From Nocardia australiensis (GTDB lineage: Bacteria > Actinomycetota > Actinomycetes > Mycobacteriales > Mycobacteriaceae), in NCBI RefSeq assembly GCF_020733705.1, contig NZ_JAJFZM010000017.1, positions 248,001 to 312,000 of the forward strand: 64,000 nucleotides of DNA, written 5' to 3'. Of the stretch, positions 1 to 7,955 are shown in pieces (positions within the stretch are counted from its first letter, which is position 1; each line of letters starts with the position of its first letter). The notes beneath the pieces were generated by a model. The model saw only the letters and a program-made list of their open reading frames with translations, searched no databases and was not told the DNA's origin. The position numbers were made by a program, and so were the translations under genes.

Positions 1-323
1 CCACCACCGGCCGCATCACGCTCGGGTCGCTGCGCGACCGCGTCACCTACCGCCGAGCGCAACATATCCCGCTCGGTGGCCGCGCGGTCCGGGTCCCATT
101 CGGTCAGGCAGGTCCAATAGACGCGACGCTGCCGGGCGCGATGCACCCGACCGGTCGCCTCCGCGGCCAGTCGTGTCTTACCGATTCCGCCGGGACCGAC
201 CAGGGTGATCAGCCTGGCACCCCCGGCCAGCATGGCCACGAGCCGGTCCAATTCCTTTTCGCGGCCAACGAATTCGCTGGTGGATGCCGCCAGCACGTCG
301 CCGCGAGTGTGTACCAGGGACAT
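1..323 (-). CDS. ATPase transcriptional regulator, N-terminal part only (cut by window edge)
   Basis: The minus-strand frame opens with ATG at 321-323 and stays open to the window edge, about 107 residues. Near residue 16 it reads EFVGREKELDRL and near residue 40 LVGPGGIGKTRLA, a perfect P-loop. The order short leader, FVGRE box, then Walker A is typical of AfsR/LuxR-type regulators (STAND or AAA ATPases) that carry a C-terminal DNA-binding or TPR region. That C-terminal part lies outside the window, so the exact subfamily and target cannot be given. The P-loop and FVGRE box are seen directly; the regulator role is from family knowledge. Confidence 0.75.
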   Translation of the reverse strand, partial: MSLVHTRGDVLAASTSEFVGREKELDRLVAMLAGGARLITLVGPGGIGKTRLAAEATGRVHRARQRRVYWTCLTEWDPDRAATERDMLRSAVGDAVAQRPERDAAGG

Positions 324-382
324 ACGAACGAAAGTTAGCCGACGCAGCGCCGACGCGTTGGAAATTTTCGGTTACGGGTGCG

Positions 383-985
383 CTACGCCGATATTCGCGA
401 CGTTGTGTGGGTCGCCTGCTGGTAGTGCATCTGCACGACCGCGCTGTCGAAGGTCATCACGTCGACCAGCTGCAGATCCGCCATCACCGCTGGTGTCGGA
501 AACAGCGGAACGCCACTGCCCAGGACCAGCGGATGAACGAACAGCCGGTATTCGTCGATCAGATCGTGTCTTATGAAGGCCGAAGCCGTTTCGGCGCCAC
601 CGAACAGCACCATATTGCAGTCGGGCTGCTGTCGTAGTCTTGATATCTCCTCGACCATGCCCTCATGCACAACTCTGGAGTTCCAGTTCGCGCGGCGCAT
701 GCTGCGCGAGAAGACGAGCTTCGGCGTCTGCTTCCAGCAGCGCGCGAACTCGACATAGAACTCCGAGATGGCCGGATCCCCATCCGCCGTCGGCCAGAAC
801 GATGCCATCATCTCGAACGTCTTGCGCCCGTACAGGAATAGGTCGGCCGCGCGGAGTTCATCGAGGAATGACTCGCACAGCTCCTCGTCCACCATCGGCC
901 AGTGGATTTCCTGATCCGGCCCCTCCGCAAAGCCGTCAAGCGACATCTGCATCCACAGTGTCACGCTTCCCATTACACAACCCAT
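383..985 (-). CDS. RibD C-terminal / dihydrofolate reductase-like protein
   Basis: The protein has 200 residues. It begins VTLWMQMSLDGFAEGPD, the usual first strand and loop of the DHFR fold, followed by YGRKTFEMMASFWP and, near residue 125, VLFGGAETASAFIRHDLIDEYRLFVHPLVLGSG, which matches the NADPH-binding C-terminal half of the RibD_C family (YwjB/YyaP type). These proteins are cytosolic NADPH-dependent reductases of mostly unknown substrate. The ATG at 985 has GAGGG six bases upstream; an internal ATG at 973 is possible. The gene is monocistronic and faces a palindrome-containing promoter at 1097-1125. A specific substrate cannot be named. Confidence 0.8.
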   Translation of the reverse strand: MGCVMGSVTLWMQMSLDGFAEGPDQEIHWPMVDEELCESFLDELRAADLFLYGRKTFEMMASFWPTADGDPAISEFYVEFARCWKQTPKLVFSRSMRRANWNSRVVHEGMVEEISRLRQQPDCNMVLFGGAETASAFIRHDLIDEYRLFVHPLVLGSGVPLFPTPAVMADLQLVDVMTFDSAVVQMHYQQATHTTSRISA

Positions 986-1096
986 CTGCTGCCCTCATGC
1001 CAGAGTCAAGATTGTCGAGGTAGGAGCGGGGATCGCGCATCGGTAGATCCGCGCACAACATACCTAGGTATAGAGTGCGCCGCTGCGCGTCCACCT

Positions 1097-1125
1097 AACC
1101 TACCGCTGTTTAACGGCACGTTGCG
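1097..1125 (-). promoter_or_regulatory. Promoter with ACCG-type palindrome upstream of the RibD-like gene
   Basis: On the minus strand a TAGGTT -10 (1097-1102) and a CGCAAC -35 (1120-1125) are separated by 17 bases that hold GTGCCGTTAAACAGCGG. This is one member of a repeated set (see 6678, 6789, 12965, 61059, 62733). The -35 is poor, as expected for an activated promoter. The palindrome TACCTAGGTA at 1061-1070 lies just downstream. Confidence 0.55.
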
Positions 1126-1176
1126 TGCCCAGTACCTTCAGCTGTGGGAATAGCGACAGCACGCCCACAGTGGCGG

Positions 1177-1923
1177 TCAATCCTCGGTGAGCGCCTCGGC
1201 CAGTTCGGTGTCTTGATCGAGGTACCGTGCGACAAACAGATTTACGAGCTCCGCAGTTGTCTCACCGGGCAGACTTCGGGCTGTTCGCAGGCGGTCACCG
1301 AGTTCCACCTGTTCCGCCGAACCTCGTTCGGACTGTTGGAAACTCGCGAAGGCCGTCCGGCGGAACAGGTCGACGAAACGACGCGCGATGCGGTCGGCGT
1401 CGCCGCGGAGCCTTTCGAGTTCGTCGAGAATCTCGGGAATTGGTACGCCCGCGCCGGCCAGCTTTTCGATGACGCGAATCAGGCGGCGGTCGGAGATACG
1501 GTAGGTTGCCGCGTCGACGGGCTCGTACAGACCGGCCGCCACCACCCGGGCCAGGCCATTGGGAACGTCACGGTAGCGCTCGACAAGTTCTGTCGCGGCA
1601 ATCGTTTCGCCCGGCTCCGCACTCGGCACGGCAACTGACGATTCCGCCTCCCCAGCATCGGCCACGCCGAGGATATCGCCCAGATCGTCACCGCGACCCC
1701 AGGCGTTGAGGAGTTCCTTGATGCCGTTGAGTTTGATCCCGCGGTCCAACAATCGGCTGATGGTCCGCACCCGATTGAGATGCTCCGGCCCATAGAACCC
1801 GGTCCGCCCCTTGACCTGCGGTGGGGGCAGCACGCCGCGCTCGTGATAGACCCGCAGACTCCGCACGGTCGTGCCAGCCTGACGTGCCAGCTCGTCGATC
1901 GTGTATTCCACACCGGCAGCCAT
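1177..1923 (-). CDS. MerR-family transcriptional regulator
   Basis: 248 residues. The N-terminus reads YTIDELARQAGTTVRSLRVY followed by HERGVLPPP and GFYGPEHLNRVRTISRLLDRG, a standard MerR winged helix-turn-helix with the dimerisation helix starting near residue 75. The C-terminal 150 residues are helical, with no metal-binding cysteines, so it is not a metal sensor. It is a clear paralogue of the regulator at 62809: the first 95 residues align almost without gaps and share TIDELAR, RVYHERG and the KLNGI..ELL.AW.RGD.L segment. MerR proteins bind long-spacer promoters and bend the DNA. Its target is unknown, but the repeated spacer palindrome in this window is a reasonable candidate. Confidence 0.88.
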   Translation of the reverse strand: MAAGVEYTIDELARQAGTTVRSLRVYHERGVLPPPQVKGRTGFYGPEHLNRVRTISRLLDRGIKLNGIKELLNAWGRGDDLGDILGVADAGEAESSVAVPSAEPGETIAATELVERYRDVPNGLARVVAAGLYEPVDAATYRISDRRLIRVIEKLAGAGVPIPEILDELERLRGDADRIARRFVDLFRRTAFASFQQSERGSAEQVELGDRLRTARSLPGETTAELVNLFVARYLDQDTELAEALTED

Positions 1924-2114
1924 TCTTCAAGGATGGCACATCGGGCCCATTTCGACCGCTAGCGCAGCTGCGCTGTGTTCACCGCCATAGACCATCAGCG
2001 ACATTCCAGCAAACGCTGCGGCAGCGTATTTCGACGGCGACCGGGGCCGCGCGGCCTTCCCCATGGTGGAAACAGCCCGGGCGCGCCCCCGGCACCCACG
2101 CATATTCTTCCGAT

Positions 2115-2525
2115 ATGAGCGAGCACGGTGAGCCGATCACGAGCGATCCGGCGGCCATCGGCGATCCGGCGGGCGCCCGGGTCGGTGCCGCGGAGCGGGA
2201 GCGCGCGCTGGCCGAACTGTCACAACACCTGGGCTCGGGCAGGCTGGACCTATCCGAATTCGAACATCGCAGCGCGGTGGTGTCGGCGGCGACCACCAAA
2301 AGTCAGCTGGCCGCGCTGTTCGCCGACCTGCCCGGCAGCACACCACCGGCCCCACGGCTGCCGGTATCGAACCCGCTGCCACGACTGGCCACTGCGGCCG
2401 GTGTAATCGTCGTGCTCGCCGTCGTCGTTGCGATCGCCACCGGAAACTGGCTGTGGCTGCTTATGATCGGCTGCGCCCCGGTAGTTTTCGTTCGCCTCGC
2501 CGTCACGAGTAGGCAGCGCACCTAG
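2115..2525 (+). CDS. DUF1707-like membrane protein
   Basis: 136 residues from ATG 2115. The N-terminal half has the actinobacterial DUF1707 pattern: VGAAERERALAELSQHLGSGRLDLSEFEHR, then a spread of alanines ending KSQLAALFADLP. A hydrophobic hairpin of two membrane helices follows (about residues 83-125). DUF1707 proteins are small envelope proteins of unknown function. The last bases overlap the end of the convergent pknG by 4 bases (2522-2525). Longer in-frame extensions upstream lack a ribosome site and do not look coding. Confidence 0.75.
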   Translation: MSEHGEPITSDPAAIGDPAGARVGAAERERALAELSQHLGSGRLDLSEFEHRSAVVSAATTKSQLAALFADLPGSTPPAPRLPVSNPLPRLATAAGVIVVLAVVVAIATGNWLWLLMIGCAPVVFVRLAVTSRQRT

Positions 2526-4975
2526 AACCGGGTGTGCGGCCGGACGTAGTTGGCGAGATCGACGAGCCGATATCGGTGTAGGCGGTGCGGTGAGATGCGC
2601 GCCAGACCGCGCAGGCTGGTTTCCAATCCGAGTTGCAGTCCCAATTCCGTGACAGGAAAGCCGAGGATCGTCGTATCCGGCCCGGTCGATTGTCCGCCCG
2701 CGCGAAGCCATTCCAGCGCCGCTCCCACGACGATAACCTGCAGTTGCAGGGCCCGTGGTTCATCCGGCGCCGCGTCCAGCCGGGTCGCGGCCTCGGTGAG
2801 ATCCACCTCGGTGATGTCGGCGACGGGCCGCGATACCAGCAGCAGGCAGCCGGTCATCCGCGCCACACTGTGGTAGCGCGACGCCTCGGGCACCTGGTCC
2901 AGGATCGCGACGGCCTCGAGCAGTTGACCATCGGCGGCCAAACGCCGCGCCAGCCCGAACGCCGCACTCACCGCTCCATGGTTGGTTCGCCACACGGTCC
3001 GGTAATACTCGGTGGCGAGTCGATGCCACCGTTGCGCGTCGGCGGCCGTATCCAGGTGCTGCAGTGCGAGTTCCGCGGTAGCCGCGAGCGCCTGCGCGGG
3101 TGCCAGCTCACCGGGCAGCATGCTGTGCACGAGGTCGAAGTATTCGTAGGCGCGCTGGTACTGGCCGTCGAGCAGCGCGGCGATGGCGGTGTACCACTCG
3201 AGACGCCAGTCGGCGTTGTAGCGCGGTCGCAGATCCGCGAGCCGATCACATCCCAGCACCACATCACCGAGGTCGAGATGCGCGCGCACCGCGATCAGCG
3301 TGCCCTCCAGTTCGAAGGTCTCCGGTTCCGGAATCGTTCCGGAGACAATCCGATCGGCGGCGCGGCGCAACGAGTCGAGCGCCTTCCTGGGATCGCCGTG
3401 CAACAGCGTGGACAACAGGTCCGCACTCGGGTCGTCACCGTCCATCAGCGGAACCGACAGTGCCGCAACCACACTCGGCGCATCGAGGGCGGGTAGCCGG
3501 TGCCTGCCGTCGGTCATGCCATCGGTTTGCCCGATGAGGGTCTCGATTCCGAAATCGCCACGCATTGAACCGAATTCGATTGACGCCTGCGGATGTTCGA
3601 GCCCCGTATCGGCCGCGAGCACCATGCGCAGTACGCCGGCGAGCTGACAGTAGAACGAATAGGCGGAAGGAAAACGGCGTTTGGGATCCGGATCGGTCGC
3701 CCGGCGCAGCAGGCGATACAAGGCGGGATTGCGGCGGAACAACGGCTGCTGCTCGGGTGTCGGCAGACCGGGCAGATAATGGCCTTCGCCATCCTTGGGC
3801 AACTCGAGAATCAGCGCGGCCAGCGTCCGGCCGACGGTATAGACATCGGATGCCACGGTAGGGCCGGTGTCGGTGATCTCCGGCGCCTGGTAGCCGGGAG
3901 TGCCGTAGATACTGCCGTAGGACTCCATCGCCGCGACCGCGCCGAGGTCGATAAGTTTGACCTCGTCCTCGCTGACCATGATGTTGTCGGGTTTGAGATC
4001 GTTGTAGGCCAGCCCGAACGAGTGCAGATAGTCGAGCGCGGGCAGGATCTCCATCATGTAGGCGATCGCGTCCGACACCGAAAGACGTTCCGGGGCACAC
4101 AGATCGAGCATCTTCTTCAGCGATCGGCCACCGACGTACTCCATGACGATATAGCCGTCGGCGACATCGCGGGTCGACCGATGTTTGACGAAGTTGTAGA
4201 TCTTGACGATGCCGGGATAGGCCACCTCGGAAAGGAATTGACGTTCGGCGAGGGCGACCACGTGCGCCTCGAAGTCGAGCGGATTCTGCAGCCCCTTGAG
4301 CACAACCCAGCGGTCGCTCACATTGCGGTCGATGGCGAGGTATATCCAGCCGAGCCCACCGTGGGCGAGACTGCCCTGCACCTCGTACTGGCCGGACACC
4401 ATTTCACCCGCTTGCAGGGCGGGCCGGAAATTGAACGGCGATCGGCAGCGGTCGCATTCACCGACCACCGCACCGGGCTCGTCCTCGATGGTGCGCCCCA
4501 CCGGCTGCTGACACTTCCAACAGAATCGTTTGTGCTCCGGCACTTCCGGACGTTCCAGCATCGACGTGCGCGGATCGAGCGGGCTCACCTGGGGCATCGC
4601 GACCAAACCGTCGCCGAGGCGTCGAACGCTGGGACGCGATCTGGCGCTGCGACCTGAACCGGGATCGGATTCGAGTTCGGCCAGCAGCGCGGCCTCGTGG
4701 TCGATAGTGCGCTCGGACGCGGCGCTCGCCGAAAGGGCCCGGCGCGCAGAGTCGCCCGAAATCGGCTCGGAGAGGGTGCGCCGTCGGGGCTGCTTCGCCT
4801 CGCTGATCCGAGGTTTCGACCATGGATGTGAAACCCGTGACGGCACATCGGCATTCGGAGATCGCCTGGTCGTCCAGGGATTCGGCATCCGTCGCGGCAC
4901 GTCTGTACCCCGCACGCGCCTATTCGACCACGGGTGCGGTAACGGACGGTCGGATGCGCTGGGGTGCTCCGGCAT
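2522..4975 (-). CDS. pknG: PknG-type serine/threonine protein kinase
   Basis: 817 residues. It has the PknG order: a disordered basic N-terminus, a rubredoxin-like site with two CxxC pairs (C152/C155, C174/C177), a kinase domain and a C-terminal TPR region from about residue 500. The kinase has the glycine loop GSLAHGGLG (201-209), lysine K227, the PknG-specific catalytic loop YNDLKPDN with D326, and DLG instead of DFG (D343). PknG is a soluble kinase that in mycobacteria and corynebacteria phosphorylates the FHA protein GarA/OdhI and so relieves inhibition of 2-oxoglutarate and glutamate metabolism. The usual partner genes glnX and glnH are absent here; instead a glutamate dehydrogenase lies 3 kb away. 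ATG 4975 has GAGAGG six bases upstream. It carries three N-terminal 18-residue repeats, described separately. Confidence 0.9.
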   Translation of the reverse strand: MPEHPSASDRPLPHPWSNRRVRGTDVPRRMPNPWTTRRSPNADVPSRVSHPWSKPRISEAKQPRRRTLSEPISGDSARRALSASAASERTIDHEAALLAELESDPGSGRSARSRPSVRRLGDGLVAMPQVSPLDPRTSMLERPEVPEHKRFCWKCQQPVGRTIEDEPGAVVGECDRCRSPFNFRPALQAGEMVSGQYEVQGSLAHGGLGWIYLAIDRNVSDRWVVLKGLQNPLDFEAHVVALAERQFLSEVAYPGIVKIYNFVKHRSTRDVADGYIVMEYVGGRSLKKMLDLCAPERLSVSDAIAYMMEILPALDYLHSFGLAYNDLKPDNIMVSEDEVKLIDLGAVAAMESYGSIYGTPGYQAPEITDTGPTVASDVYTVGRTLAALILELPKDGEGHYLPGLPTPEQQPLFRRNPALYRLLRRATDPDPKRRFPSAYSFYCQLAGVLRMVLAADTGLEHPQASIEFGSMRGDFGIETLIGQTDGMTDGRHRLPALDAPSVVAALSVPLMDGDDPSADLLSTLLHGDPRKALDSLRRAADRIVSGTIPEPETFELEGTLIAVRAHLDLGDVVLGCDRLADLRPRYNADWRLEWYTAIAALLDGQYQRAYEYFDLVHSMLPGELAPAQALAATAELALQHLDTAADAQRWHRLATEYYRTVWRTNHGAVSAAFGLARRLAADGQLLEAVAILDQVPEASRYHSVARMTGCLLLVSRPVADITEVDLTEAATRLDAAPDEPRALQLQVIVVGAALEWLRAGGQSTGPDTTILGFPVTELGLQLGLETSLRGLARISPHRLHRYRLVDLANYVRPHTRF
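4775..4936 (-). repeat. Three tandem 54-bp (18-residue) repeats in the pknG N-terminus
   Basis: Residues 14-31, 32-49 and 50-67 each begin HPW or NPW and continue S/T-x-R/P-R, then D-V-P-x-R in the first two units. The third unit is more diverged (PWSKPRISEAKQPRR). The segment is rich in Arg, Pro, Ser and Thr and sits ahead of the rubredoxin site, where mycobacterial PknG carries its autophosphorylation sites. Confidence 0.7.
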
Positions 4976-5049
4976 GCGAACCTCTCAGACCCACCGTTCA
5001 AACGGGGTTCCATTCTGGTCCGCCACCTATCATTGCGCGCAAGCATTTG

Positions 5050-5065
5050 TTCCCACCATTGGGAA
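5050..5065. promoter_or_regulatory. TTCCCA-N4-TGGGAA palindrome upstream of pknG
   Basis: The sequence is TTCCCACCATTGGGAA, a perfect 6-bp dyad with a 4-base centre, centred 82 bases upstream of the pknG start codon. Seven more copies occur in this window, all in intergenic promoter regions. The binding protein is not identifiable from sequence. Confidence 0.7.
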
Positions 5066-5105
5066 TAGATCCGCCCCGGGCGTGTCGCCCGGGGCGGATA
5101 CTGAG

Positions 5106-6638
5106 TCACTCTTCGTCGGGCTTATCGAGAACCACGACGGCCTCACCCGCGCGGCTCGCCGGCCGCTCGGCCACCACCGGGAACTGACCGGTGATGCCCT
5201 GCCGGATTTCCGCGATGCGCAGCACCCGTTTGCGCGCCAGGAACCAGCCGCCGAACATCGCCGGGACCACCACCGCGAACATGGCGATCACCGCGCCGCG
5301 CTGTAGTTCGTCATCGCTGAATGCCATGAGTCCGACCACCACGACCAAGAAGATCAGCGTCGCGATGCTTGTGTACGGCGCACCCATCAGCCGGAAGGAC
5401 GGTCGCTGCACCTTCCCCGCCTTCGACCAACGCCACAGCTGGAGTTGGCAGACCAGGATCGCCGCCCAGGCGATGATGGTGCCCAACGCCGACATGTTCA
5501 GTACGATCTCGAACGCCTTGCCCGGCACCACCGCGTTGAGCCCGACGCCGAACAGCGCGATCGCGCCGGTTGCGAGGATGCCGACATAGGGCACACCGCC
5601 GCTGGACATGCGCGAGGCGATCGTCGGCGCGCTGCCGTTCATCGACATCGACCGCAGGATTCGACCGGTCGAGTACAGGCCGGCATTCAGGCTGGAGAAG
5701 GCCGCGGTCAACACCACCATGTTCATGATCGATCCGGCACCGTTGACGCCGATGCTCGAGAAGAAGGTGACAAACGGGCTCTCGCCGGACTTGAACGCGG
5801 TGTAAGGCAGCAGCAACCCGAGCAACACCAGCGATCCGACGTAGAACAGCGCGATCCGAGCGATAACAGAGTTGATCGCGCGGGGCATGATCTTTTCCGG
5901 ATTCTCCGCCTCACCCGCCGCGGTGCCAACCAGTTCGACTGCCGCGTAGGCGAAAACGACACCGGTGGTGACGAGCACCAGCGGCAGGACGCCGCTCGGG
6001 AACAACCCGCCGTTTTCACTGATCACACTGAACCCGGTGGGCTGATCCTTGATGCGGAACCGGCCGCCGAGGAAGACCACGCCAACGATCAGGAAGGTAA
6101 CCAGAGCGACGACCTTGATCATCGCGGCCCAGAACTCCAGCTCGCCGAACCAGCGCACCGACACCATATTGATGCTGACTACCAGCGCCAGCGCGACCAG
6201 CGCGATGACCCACTGCGGAATCGCCTCGAAGGCTCCCCAAAAGTGGACATACGTGGCGATCGCGGTGATGTCTACGATGCCGGTCATACACCAGTGGAAG
6301 AAGTACATCCAGCCGACGGCGAAAGCCAGCTTCTCACCGAAGAATTCACGGGCGTAGGAGACGAAGGAGCCCGAGGACGGACGATGCAGCACCAACTCGC
6401 CGAGCGCGCGCAAGATAAAGAATACGAACACACCGCAGACGGCATACACCAGGAACAGCCCGGGGCCCGCGCTGGCCAGCCGGCCGCCGGCGCCGAGGAA
6501 CAGCCCGGTGCCGATAGCGCCGCCGATAGCGATCATCTGCAACTGACGGGGGCGCAGCGCCTTGTGATACCCCTCGTCCTCGTTGTGCAACGAAGCCGCC
6601 GGCGCGGGCGCCTCCGTAGGAGGTCGAACTGTGGTCAT
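5106..6638 (-). CDS. ansP: Amino-acid permease, L-asparagine/aspartate (AnsP) type
   Basis: 510 residues with about 12 hydrophobic helices. After a short cytosolic tail comes the APC signature QMIAIGGAIGTGLFLGAGG (about residues 34-52) and the helix MYFFHWCMTGIVDITAIATY, which is characteristic of the asparagine/aspartate permeases of actinobacteria and enterobacteria. The protein imports a neutral or acidic amide amino acid by proton symport across the inner membrane. It is transcribed away from the SPFH gene through a 208-base divergent region with two palindromic promoters. ATG 6638 follows AAAGG at about 9 bases. The exact substrate is inferred; GABA or another APC substrate is possible. 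Confidence 0.82.
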   Translation of the reverse strand: MTTVRPPTEAPAPAASLHNEDEGYHKALRPRQLQMIAIGGAIGTGLFLGAGGRLASAGPGLFLVYAVCGVFVFFILRALGELVLHRPSSGSFVSYAREFFGEKLAFAVGWMYFFHWCMTGIVDITAIATYVHFWGAFEAIPQWVIALVALALVVSINMVSVRWFGELEFWAAMIKVVALVTFLIVGVVFLGGRFRIKDQPTGFSVISENGGLFPSGVLPLVLVTTGVVFAYAAVELVGTAAGEAENPEKIMPRAINSVIARIALFYVGSLVLLGLLLPYTAFKSGESPFVTFFSSIGVNGAGSIMNMVVLTAAFSSLNAGLYSTGRILRSMSMNGSAPTIASRMSSGGVPYVGILATGAIALFGVGLNAVVPGKAFEIVLNMSALGTIIAWAAILVCQLQLWRWSKAGKVQRPSFRLMGAPYTSIATLIFLVVVVGLMAFSDDELQRGAVIAMFAVVVPAMFGGWFLARKRVLRIAEIRQGITGQFPVVAERPASRAGEAVVVLDKPDEE

Positions 6639-6677
6639 GGTGACGGCCTTTCAGTGACGGCGATCATATCTGCGATC

Positions 6678-6706
6678 AATGTACCGTTAAGTAGCGGCAC
6701 GTTCAA
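6678..6706 (-). promoter_or_regulatory. Palindromic promoter of the permease gene
   Basis: On the minus strand TTGAAC (6701-6706) and TACATT (6678-6683) are exactly 17 bases apart. The spacer and the hexamers form the imperfect palindrome with core GTACCGTTAAGTAGCGGCAC. The predicted transcript starts about 35 bases before the ATG at 6638. Confidence 0.7.
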
Positions 6707-6788
6707 TAGCGAACCTCCAACTTATTTTGATGGCGATCGATATTTTGGCGAAAACCCCGCATATGCAGCGGAAATAGACTCAAGATCG

Positions 6789-6817
6789 TTGAGCGTGCCG
6801 CTGTATATCGGTACGCT
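6789..6817 (+). promoter_or_regulatory. Palindromic promoter of the SPFH gene
   Basis: On the plus strand TTGAGC (6789-6794) and TACGCT (6812-6817) are 17 bases apart. The whole element from 6788 to 6821 is an almost perfect inverted repeat with 13-base arms (gttgagcgtgccg / cggtacgctcaac, one mismatch) around 8 bases. It lies 29 bases before the ATG at 6847 and mirrors the permease promoter across the divergent region. Confidence 0.72.
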
Positions 6818-6846
6818 CAACATGAGAAACGGCTGATGGAGCGGAT

Positions 6847-7917
6847 ATGGCGTGGTTCGAACGGGAGTTCATCGCGGTCCCCGACGACCGCAAGAACCAA
6901 TTGGTCTACAAGTGGCCGGATGTCAGCATCCGGCGCTACAGCCGCGCGATCGTCAATACCGACGAGATCGCCCTGTTCGTCAAGTCGGGGCGGGTGGTAG
7001 CCGCGCTCGGGCCGGGACGCCACCGCATCGACGCGGATGAACTGCCGGTGCTCGGCGCCCTGGTCGATACGGTCACCGGCGGGAACTTCTATCGCGCCGA
7101 GCTGTATTTCATCTCGTCGCGGGAGTTTCCCGGCATCAGGTTCGGCGGGCGGCTGGCCGATATCGTCGACCCGGTCAGCGAGCAGGTGGTGACCCTGCGC
7201 GCCTTCGGCGAGTTCGCGCTCTCGGTACGCGATCCCGCCGAGTTGCTCACCGCCCTGACCGGCACCGCGGACCTCGCGGACCCGGCGCGGGTTCAGAGCT
7301 GGAGCGGCGATCTGCTGCTCAAATCCATGAAAGTCGCTGTCACCCAGGGTATTTCACAGGGCGACTGGCAGGTACTCGGCTTGTCGGCGCAGTTGGAGCC
7401 CATCGAGGCCGCCGTGCTGCGGCAGACCAATATCGCGCTGTATGAGTACGGGCTGCGCATACCGCGCATGGGCAACTTCGATATCACCCTGGCGCCCGAG
7501 GATGCCGAGCGGCTCAAACGACTCGCCAAGGACGTCAAATATATTCGGCTGGCCGGCGACTTTCAGCGTTACGCCGCAGGTGAACTCGCGCTCGGCGCGA
7601 GCCAGGGCTTCGCCACCGGCGCCACCGGGCACGGCTCAGAGGGTGGCTTCCTCGGCGCCGCACTGGGTTTGAACGCCATCCAGCAACAGGCCACCAAGCC
7701 GGCCGGTCCACCGCAGCTACCCGCCGCCGACACCACCGCGAGTCAGCCGGTATGCGCGGACTGTCATACCGCTAATCCGGCGGGGGCGCGATTCTGCACG
7801 AACTGCGGCACCCGGCTCGCACCACCGGCGGCGAGGCACTGCCCCGGATGCGGTACGCAAACACCTGCCGCGGCGAAGTTCTGCGGCAGCTGCGGCACAC
7901 CGGTGCCCGGAGGCTGA
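6847..7917 (+). CDS. SPFH-domain protein with C-terminal double zinc ribbon
   Basis: 356 residues. Residues 1 to about 250 resemble the SPFH (band 7-like) family of Bacillus YdjI and other virion-core-like proteins: a start rich in W/E/F, then strands such as ALFVKSGRVVAALGPGRH and a helical region ending ERLKRLAKDVKYIRLAGDFQRYAAGE. After a Gly/Ala linker come two zinc ribbons with four CxxC pairs (CADC, CTNC, CPGC, CGSC; about residues 299-350). No N-terminal membrane helix is visible, so it is probably peripheral. SPFH proteins scaffold membrane microdomains and in Bacillus YdjI works with PspA-type stress proteins. ATG 6847 has GGAG six bases upstream. The ligand of the ribbons is unknown. 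Confidence 0.78.
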   Translation: MAWFEREFIAVPDDRKNQLVYKWPDVSIRRYSRAIVNTDEIALFVKSGRVVAALGPGRHRIDADELPVLGALVDTVTGGNFYRAELYFISSREFPGIRFGGRLADIVDPVSEQVVTLRAFGEFALSVRDPAELLTALTGTADLADPARVQSWSGDLLLKSMKVAVTQGISQGDWQVLGLSAQLEPIEAAVLRQTNIALYEYGLRIPRMGNFDITLAPEDAERLKRLAKDVKYIRLAGDFQRYAAGELALGASQGFATGATGHGSEGGFLGAALGLNAIQQQATKPAGPPQLPAADTTASQPVCADCHTANPAGARFCTNCGTRLAPPAARHCPGCGTQTPAAAKFCGSCGTPVPGG

Positions 7918-7934
7918 CCACGTCGGCCTCCGGG
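7906..7934 (+). terminator. Hairpin at the end of the SPFH gene
   Basis: The arms CCCGGAGGC (7906-7914) and GCCTCCGGG (7926-7934) pair over 9 bases around an 11-base loop. The hairpin starts in the last codons and lies between the convergent SPFH and gdh genes. No U-tract follows, as is common in actinobacteria. Confidence 0.45.
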
Positions 7935-7955
7935 CCCCGCTGAGACCGTGCAACC

